64,000 nucleotides of DNA from Gammaproteobacteria bacterium (GTDB lineage Bacteria > Pseudomonadota > Gammaproteobacteria > JAJFJF01), in contig JAJFJF010000008.1 in NCBI GenBank assembly GCA_021774255.1, forward strand, positions 1 to 64,000, in the 5' to 3' direction. Position numbers and translations under genes: made by a program. The notes under the pieces are model-generated. The model ran no database searches and was not told the origin of the DNA. It worked only from the letters and a program-made list of their open reading frames with translations. Shown piece after piece: positions 58,491 to 64,000 of the stretch; the first letter of the stretch is position 1; each line of letters begins with the position of its first letter.

Positions 58491-59294
58491 TCAGGCTTTT
58501 CGTTTTTCTTGTTCTTCGTGAGCCGCTGCCACTAAATAGAGGGAAGCTTGCCAGCATTCTTGAATGAAATCATGGAACGCGGCTAGCCTTTCTTCTTGAG
58601 GCAACAGTGACTGGGTTGCGTCAATTTGTCCAACAGCTAATTCATAATGGGCAAGATACTCAATGTATTCTTTGCGTTTTGTTTGAGGAATAGTAATAGG
58701 TGGGAAGCCTGCCTTGAGTACAGGTAGATTAGCAATAAGCCGGGCAACACGGCCATTACCATCACAAAAAGGATGGATGCGCACAAAACTAACATGAAGG
58801 CCAACATAAGCATCCAACACTTCTTTTTCTGTTGTGGCAGTGCTCAATTGCGCATTAAGCTGATTTAAGCAGGTTTCCATGAGAGGTGGGACATCATCAG
58901 GCTTGGCATAGTTAATAAACACTTGCTTGCCTTCAGGTGTGACAGCATAAGTGCCATTAGGCTCAGATTTCCAATCACCAACAGGGTGATAAATGTCGGC
59001 AATCTTTTCTGTCTGGATAATTTTATGGAGAGAAAATAGGTCTTCCGTTGTAATGGCCCGTTCAGGCTTCAATAATTCATAAATAAACTCAATGCCTCGC
59101 GCGTGTCCAATGACTTCTTCATGATCTTTGAGGGGCTTTCCAGAGACGGTCAGCCCTTCTTCGATGACAAAAGCGACGTCACTCAGTGTCAGTACGTTTC
59201 CTTCTATGGCGGTAGAGGAGTGTGTCCAAAGATTACGTAATTGAGCGAGTAAGCTTTGCTTAAGATCGGAGTCCAGCCCATCCAAAAAGCGCAT
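58491..59294 (-). CDS. Fic-domain protein, class II (self-inhibited AMPylase)
   Basis: 267 residues. The Fic active-site motif HPFCDGNGRVAR is complete (about 173-184), including the catalytic His and the GNGR anion loop. An N-terminal SSTAIEGN (about 27-34) matches the inhibitory helix pattern [S/T]xxxE[G/N], which marks class II Fic proteins. Such enzymes transfer AMP or similar groups to proteins. The position between trp and nrd genes is no clue to the target. It ends 11 bp before a possible trp -35 element. A toxin partner is not required for class II. Confidence 0.9.
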   Translation of the reverse strand: MRFLDGLDSDLKQSLLAQLRNLWTHSSTAIEGNVLTLSDVAFVIEEGLTVSGKPLKDHEEVIGHARGIEFIYELLKPERAITTEDLFSLHKIIQTEKIADIYHPVGDWKSEPNGTYAVTPEGKQVFINYAKPDDVPPLMETCLNQLNAQLSTATTEKEVLDAYVGLHVSFVRIHPFCDGNGRVARLIANLPVLKAGFPPITIPQTKRKEYIEYLAHYELAVGQIDATQSLLPQEERLAAFHDFIQECWQASLYLVAAAHEEQEKRKA

Positions 59295-59814
59295 AATTTT
59301 TCTTTATTTTGTGTTAGAAAAGGTACTCTTTATTTATACCTTATTTAGGCCAAAATAAGTAGAGGAAAATGAGGATAAAGGTGGTTTTTCGGGCTGTAAA
59401 CGTGCTTACGAGTAGCTTGTCGTTCAGGCTGGAGTTGCCTGGCGCGCGCATAGCGCGCGTCCTCACTTCTCGGCTGTCTGCGGGACGCGCACACTCATCA
59501 TCCATGGCTCGGGTGCGCGGGCGTGCTCCATGCACGCCCCCTTTCGGGTCTAATCCTAGCCAGCCTGCGAGGCTCGGCGGGCGCCACAGCCTGCCCGCCA
59601 ACTACTCTCCGCACGACGCGCCCTTAAAACGCTTATTATCTGGAGTCATTCATTGAGAAACAGGAATGCTGAGAGCTTAATGAAAGCATCTTGTTATTAA
59701 AATGGCGCTACCCCCTTGCAGAAGGGATGTATGAGAAAATTATTTTGAGTTATTTGAAAAAAAATAGTTGTAAGGGTTGAAAAAATTCACTTTGACCCCA
59801 TTTTAGTTTGGGGC
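59295..59814. other. GC-rich, hairpin-dense intergenic island
   Basis: The stretch from about 59390 to 59640 is far more GC-rich than its surroundings and is full of hairpin halves, for example GCGCGC-ATA-GCGCGC (near 59441) and GGGCGTG-ctc-CATGCACGCCC. Small frames are open on both strands, but none shows a start signal or protein-like composition. It is flanked by AT-rich DNA. It looks like a foreign or repeat-type insertion, not a gene. Confidence 0.45.
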
Positions 59815-59848
59815 AAGCTCTTCCTTTAAGAGGAAGGCTTTTTATTTT
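59815..59848 (+). terminator. terminator-like hairpin before the orphan gene
   Basis: AAGCTCTTCCT pairs with AGGAAGGCTT (one bulge) across TTAAG and is followed by TTTATTTT. It lies 31 bp before the start codon at 59880, so it could end a transcript from the GC-rich island or attenuate the gene. Confidence 0.6.
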
Positions 59849-59879
59849 AATTGATTTGGATTTTAGAGGAATCATCATC

Positions 59880-60395
59880 ATGCCTGATTTTGAAATTATT
59901 AAAAAATGTTTTGGGTGGCTTGTAAACCTATTTTCGGGAGGGAGTACTAACTTATTTTCCCAGAATGGGGGACAACAGTTTTATCAGCCTAAGATTAAGG
60001 CTGGTAGGGATGTTAAGATGGAAAATTACCTAAATACTACAGAACAATTTTCACTAGAAGATCTTGAGAAAAGAGAGAAGGCGAAAAAGCTGATAAAAGT
60101 GAGAGAAGTGGTTTCAGAGATAGTTGATAGAATGACAAATGGTTATCCTGGGTTTAACGCACGGGTCAAAATTAGGGAAAGGTTTGTAGATATTCCAGGA
60201 AAGTTTTCAGATATTCTAGAGACTAAGGGGCTTCTTCGAGATTTAAATAATTGCGTTTTAATTCTATGTGACTCTGATGAGTCAAAAGATGAGACTTCAA
60301 GAGCTGAAGTAAGGGATGCTCTTAGAGATATGGGTGAAATTGAACTGAAAATTAGAGAGACAGTTGGAGAAGTTTTAAAAGAACTTCAGTCGTAG
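59880..60395 (+). CDS. orphan AT-rich gene, unknown function
   Basis: 171 residues from MPDFEIIKKCFGWLVNLFSG, after a good AGAGGA ribosome binding site; the frame continues upstream but only through the terminator hairpin. A hydrophobic N-terminal stretch (GWLVNLFSGG) is followed by QFYQPKIKAGRDVKMENYLN. A charged helical region follows (EDLEKREKAKKLIKVREVV), and the remainder is a mix of helix with acidic and basic residues. The I-K-A-G-R-D-V motif resembles a short segment seen in small accessory-region proteins, but no family is assigned. Its AT-rich codon use contrasts with neighbours and suggests recent arrival. Confidence 0.6.
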   Translation: MPDFEIIKKCFGWLVNLFSGGSTNLFSQNGGQQFYQPKIKAGRDVKMENYLNTTEQFSLEDLEKREKAKKLIKVREVVSEIVDRMTNGYPGFNARVKIRERFVDIPGKFSDILETKGLLRDLNNCVLILCDSDESKDETSRAEVRDALRDMGEIELKIRETVGEVLKELQS

Positions 60396-60510
60396 AAAAA
60401 AGTCAATTCAGATCATTTCTTTATAGAGGAGAATTTTTTACATAAATTTTCTTATGTAAAATAGCATGAAGGCAGTGTTTTAAGGTTTAGCCTACTGCAG
60501 GCATCAAAGA

Positions 60511-60535
60511 CTGTCGCTTCATTGCGAAGCGACAG
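60511..60535. other. perfect GC-rich palindrome after nrdB
   Basis: CTGTCGCTTC-attgc-GAAGCGACAG gives a 10-bp stem. It lies 38 bp past the nrdB stop. It has no good T run on either strand, so it is a weak terminator at best. Confidence 0.5.
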
Positions 60536-60572
60536 CATCTGATAAGTTGGGAGAGGGAACTGTTGGCTGGAT

Positions 60573-61712
60573 TTAATCCCAGCTTAAGGCGCCGCCAGTT
60601 TGGTATTCGGTGACGCGGGTTTCAAAGAAGTTTTTCTCTTTGTTGAGATCCATCATTTCGCTCATCCAAGGGAAGGGGTTGGTGGCACCCGGGTATTGCT
60701 CGGGTAAACCAATTTGAGCAAAGCGGCGATTGGCAATGAATTCAAGGTAATCTTTAAACATCGCAGCGTTGAGACCCAAAATGCCGCGTGGCATGGTGTC
60801 GATAGCGTATTGGCATTCTAGCTCCACGCCTTTTTTGATCATGCCGATCACTTCTTCCTGGAATGCATCTGACCACAACTCTGGGTTTTCGATTTTAATT
60901 TGGTTAATCACGTCGATACCAAAGTTCATGTGCATGGATTCATCGCGCATGATGTATTGGAATTGCTCAGCGGTGCCGGTCATTTTATTACGGCGCCCCA
61001 TGGCAAAGATTTGGACAAAACCGACATAGAAGAAGATCCCTTCAAAAATAACGTAGAAAGCGATTAAATCACGTAATAATTTTTGATCGTTTTCAGGTGT
61101 GCCGGTCACAAAGTCAGGGTGGTTGAGGTTTTTGGTAAACTGCAATGCCCAAGAGGCTTTTGTGGCAACGGAAGGCACTTCGCGGTACATATTAAACAGT
61201 TCACTTTCGTCCATGCCTAAGCTTTCAATGGCGTATTGGTAAGCGTGCGTGTGCAAGGCTTCTTCGAATGCTTGACGTAATAGGTATTGGCGGCACTCAG
61301 GGTTCGTGATATGACGATAGACGCCTAATACTAAGTTGTTTGCCACGAGTGAATCGGCGGTTGAGAAAAAGCCCAGGCAGCGTTTGACGACGGTGCGTTC
61401 GTCTTCCGTCAGGCCATTCGGATCTTTCCACAATGCCACATCGGCCGTCATGTTAATTTCATTAGGCATCCAGTGATTGGCGCAACCTTGTAGGTATTTC
61501 TGCCATGCCCATTGGTATTTAAAAGGCACGAGTTGATTGAGATCGGCGCGGCAATTGATGATGCGTTTGTCATCGACTTGTACGCGCGAAGCGCCCATTT
61601 CAATATCTTCTAATCCGGTTGCGCCCGTGTTTGCTTTGTGCTCACTGCTTTCCGGTTCAGTAACAGGCACAGGTGAGGGGGAGGCGACGGTATCATTTTC
61701 AAAAGTTAGCAT
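60573..61712 (-). CDS. nrdB: NrdB, class Ia-type ribonucleotide reductase beta subunit
   Basis: 379 residues. Metal ligands are readable: Asp in FFSTADSLV, Glu and His in EEALHTHAY, Glu in IFEGIFF and Glu/His in [11 protein letters not shown]. The position that is Tyr122 in E. coli (four after the first His) is Tyr here. The overall sequence, including [11 protein letters not shown] and NPFPWMSE, resembles the chlamydial subgroup, which has Phe at this position and uses Mn/Fe. Here both the Asp and the Tyr of the tyrosyl-radical type are retained. The C-terminal tail ends [17 protein letters not shown], the NrdA-docking peptide. nrdA lies 43 bp upstream. Confidence 0.95.
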   Translation of the reverse strand: MLTFENDTVASPSPVPVTEPESSEHKANTGATGLEDIEMGASRVQVDDKRIINCRADLNQLVPFKYQWAWQKYLQGCANHWMPNEINMTADVALWKDPNGLTEDERTVVKRCLGFFSTADSLVANNLVLGVYRHITNPECRQYLLRQAFEEALHTHAYQYAIESLGMDESELFNMYREVPSVATKASWALQFTKNLNHPDFVTGTPENDQKLLRDLIAFYVIFEGIFFYVGFVQIFAMGRRNKMTGTAEQFQYIMRDESMHMNFGIDVINQIKIENPELWSDAFQEEVIGMIKKGVELECQYAIDTMPRGILGLNAAMFKDYLEFIANRRFAQIGLPEQYPGATNPFPWMSEMMDLNKEKNFFETRVTEYQTGGALSWD

Positions 61713-61755
61713 CGTGATATTTTCCTTTTTCTTATTCTAGTGTAACTGTTATTGG

Positions 61756-64000
61756 CTACTGGCAAGCTTCACATTCAGGGTCATCAATGGCGCAGGCTGC
61801 TGGCACAGGGGCGGCAGTGGCTGACGTGGGTTGTACGGCATTGAGCACGCCTTTGTTCAGCGTGGATTTCTCGGCTGCCGTGGCACCTAACGAACGTAAA
61901 TAGTAAGTGGTTTTTAAACCTTTGAGCCAAGCAAAGCGATAGAGCTCATCCATTTTTTTACCGGAGGCTTCACGCATGTAAAGGTTTAAAGATTGTGATT
62001 GATCAATCCATTTTTGGCGGCGCGACCCCGCCTCGACCAACCAAATGGGGTCCATTTCAAATGCAGTGGCAAAACGTGCTTTCAATTCGTCGGGAATACG
62101 CGCAATGTCACTGACGCTACCATTGTAGTATTTCAGATCATTGACCATGACATCATCCCACAAGCCATGTGCTTTTAATTCTGCCACCAGATGTGGGTTG
62201 ACGACAGTAAATTCACCCGAGAGGTTAGATTTCACAAATAGGTTTTGATACGTAGGCTCAATGGATTGTGTCACACCACAGATATTCGCGATGGTCGCAG
62301 TAGGCGCAATCGCTAATACGTTGGAATTACGCATGCCCACGGTTTGTACGCGGTTGCGCAGGGCGTCCCAATCTAAAGTTTGACTAGCATCTTGATCAAG
62401 ATAGGCTTCGCCGCGGGCACTGGCCAACAGCTTGATGGAATCAATCGGCAGGATGCCTTTGCTCCACAATGAACCTTCGTATGTTTCATAACTGCCACGT
62501 TCTTTCGCCAAATTGGTTGAGGCTTTAATCGCAAAGTAACTGATCGCTTCCATTGAACGATCGGCAAACGCGACCGCGTCATCAGAGGCATAAGCGATAT
62601 GTTGTTGATAGAGGGCGTCTTGGAAACCCATCAAGCCCATGCCAATAGGGCGGTGGCGCAGATTAGAGCGGCGCGCTTGTGGCACAGAATAGAAGTTGAT
62701 GTCGATCACATTATCTAACATGCGAATAGCAGTATTGATAGTGCGCTCGAGTTTGCCAAGGTTTAAGCCATTGTCATCAATGTGGGCGAGCAGATTCACA
62801 CTGCCTAAATTGCATACCGCAATTTCTTCGTCAGAGGTATTCAGTGTGATTTCGGTGCAAAGGTTAGAGCTGTGCACCACGCCTGTATGCTGTTGGGGTG
62901 AACGTAAGTTGCATGGATCTTTAAAGGTAAACCAAGGATGGCCTGTTTCAAATAACATGCCCAGCATTTTGCGCCATAACTGTTTTGCCGGAAGGGTTTT
63001 GTGGTTTCTGATTTGCCCATTGGCTGCTTTTTCTTCGTAGCGGATGTAAGCTTGCTCAAACGCCTCGCCGTAGAGATCGTGCAAATCAGGTGTTTCATCA
63101 GGCGAGAAGAGCGTCCAATTTTTATCTTCATGTAACCGCTTCATAAAGAGATCGGGGATCCAGTTCGCGGTGTTCATGTCGTGCGTGCGGCGGCGATCGT
63201 CCCCGGTGTTTTTACGCAATTCTAAAAACTCTTCTACGTCTAAATGCCAGCTTTCAAGATATGCACACATGGCGCCTTTACGTTTACCGCCTTGGTTCAC
63301 GGCCACGGCGGTATCGTTGGCGACCTTCAAGAAGGGCACCACACCTTGTGATTTACCGTTGGTGCCTTTAATGTTGGCATTAATCGCGCGTACGCGTGTC
63401 CAGTCGTTGCCCAAACCACCTGCGTATTTTGAGAGCAAGGCATTGTCTTTCATGGCATCGTAAATACCATCGAGGGTATCGGGCACGGTTGACAGGTAGC
63501 AGCTAGATAGCTGTGGTCGTAGCGTGCCTGCATTGAATAAAGTAGGTGTCGAACTCATGAAGTCAAAAGACGACAACAGATTATAAAACTCAATCGCGCG
63601 CGTGGTTTTGTCGGGCTCTGCTAAGGCGACGCCCATGGCAATGCGCATGAAAAAGGCTTGTGGCAGCTCGAAACGGGTTTCGTTTGAGTGGATAAAATAG
63701 CGATCAAAAAGAGTTTGCAAACCAAGGTACGTAAATTGCAAATCACGTTCAGGCTTGATGGCTTGGGAGAGTTTCGCTAAATCAAAGTCTTTGAGTGCAG
63801 GTGCAAGCAGCTCAAGCTCAATACCGCGCTCAATGTAAGCTTGGAAGTAATTCGGGTAAAGCGACGCCAGTTCACTTTGGGTCGCGTTTTCTTGTAAGTC
63901 TAAAAATTTCAACGCTTCGGCACGGCAGTCATCCAACAATAAGCGTGCAGCCACAAAGCTATAATTAGGTTCTTTTTCAATCAAGGTGCGCGCACTCATG
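61756..64000 (-). CDS. nrdA: NrdA, class Ia ribonucleotide reductase alpha subunit (5' end cut by the window)
   Basis: 747 residues are visible; the frame runs off the window, and the first ~150 or more residues with the ATP-cone domain are missing. The active-site cysteines are seen in [18 protein letters not shown] and [10 protein letters not shown], and the radical-transfer tyrosines in [11 protein letters not shown]. The C-terminal redox pair lies in DDPECEACQ. It reduces ribonucleotides to deoxyribonucleotides with NrdB. Whether the first Met seen is a start cannot be judged; the real start lies outside. Confidence 0.95.
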   Translation of the reverse strand, partial: MSARTLIEKEPNYSFVAARLLLDDCRAEALKFLDLQENATQSELASLYPNYFQAYIERGIELELLAPALKDFDLAKLSQAIKPERDLQFTYLGLQTLFDRYFIHSNETRFELPQAFFMRIAMGVALAEPDKTTRAIEFYNLLSSFDFMSSTPTLFNAGTLRPQLSSCYLSTVPDTLDGIYDAMKDNALLSKYAGGLGNDWTRVRAINANIKGTNGKSQGVVPFLKVANDTAVAVNQGGKRKGAMCAYLESWHLDVEEFLELRKNTGDDRRRTHDMNTANWIPDLFMKRLHEDKNWTLFSPDETPDLHDLYGEAFEQAYIRYEEKAANGQIRNHKTLPAKQLWRKMLGMLFETGHPWFTFKDPCNLRSPQQHTGVVHSSNLCTEITLNTSDEEIAVCNLGSVNLLAHIDDNGLNLGKLERTINTAIRMLDNVIDINFYSVPQARRSNLRHRPIGMGLMGFQDALYQQHIAYASDDAVAFADRSMEAISYFAIKASTNLAKERGSYETYEGSLWSKGILPIDSIKLLASARGEAYLDQDASQTLDWDALRNRVQTVGMRNSNVLAIAPTATIANICGVTQSIEPTYQNLFVKSNLSGEFTVVNPHLVAELKAHGLWDDVMVNDLKYYNGSVSDIARIPDELKARFATAFEMDPIWLVEAGSRRQKWIDQSQSLNLYMREASGKKMDELYRFAWLKGLKTTYYLRSLGATAAEKSTLNKGVLNAVQPTSATAAPVPAACAIDDPECEACQ

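Noticed and set aside
59341-59656. Small open frames on both strands in the GC-rich island
   Set aside because: No start signals, composition follows the GC-rich hairpins, and both strands are open equally.

Overview
The window comes from a gammaproteobacterium of moderate GC content. Gene content (a 1627-residue NAD-glutamate dehydrogenase, phhA/phhB, a SufU-type suf operon, the aroQ-accBC-dusB-fis-purHD block, a Fic protein, and long low-complexity proteins that look eukaryotic in composition) suggests a host-associated lineage near Legionellales. This placement is inferred from content only; no 16S rRNA gene is present.

Layout. 1-410: the 3' end of tRNA-Ala(GGC), a palindromic repeat, tRNA-Glu(UUC) and a terminator. 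488-6007: katG, an aminotransferase, a host-attachment-family protein, a phosphoribosyltransferase and an HPF/cold-shock fusion. 6008-11509: a structured leader region, then the NAD-GDH gene. 11519-19437 (minus strand): miaB, a metB-like gene, phoH, ybeY, ybeX, lnt, ubiG and mupP, mostly overlapping by 4 bp. 19690-22974: two divergent, unrecognised membrane proteins; one is GC-rich, Cys/Gly/His-rich and highly unusual. 23419-25068: phhB, phhA and a membrane/cold-shock protein. 25211-31491: sufR-B-C-D-S-U-T, with a second copy of the palindromic repeat between sufB and sufC. 31807-34077: a second GC-rich low-complexity protein. 34249-40764: aroQ-accB-accC-dusB-fis-purH-purD. 40796-43627: lpoA-yraN-dolP. 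43673-43850: a previously unlabelled small RNA with the hallmarks of the RsmY/RsmZ/CsrB family. 44058-48903: an MFS transporter and divergent dnaE. 49100-51586: a secreted beta-helix protein. 51749-58480: a complete trpEGDCFBA operon preceded by a Trp-rich leader peptide and an attenuator hairpin. 58491-60395: a Fic protein, a GC-rich hairpin-dense island and an AT-rich orphan gene. 60573-64000: nrdB and nrdA (cut by the window end).

The points most worth attention are: (1) the GGA-rich CsrA-sequestering sRNA candidate with a GacA/UvrY-like box upstream; (2) a 23-bp motif (20/23 identical) placed about 105-125 nt upstream of both GC-rich anomalous genes, suggesting co-regulation; (3) the Cys/His/Gly-rich membrane protein with two PSAP motifs in its tail; (4) a dispersed palindromic element whose core is conserved but whose outer stem sequence differs between copies while staying self-complementary; (5) an in-frame tandem-repeat insertion in TrpE; and (6) a trp attenuator with a W-Q-W-W leader peptide.
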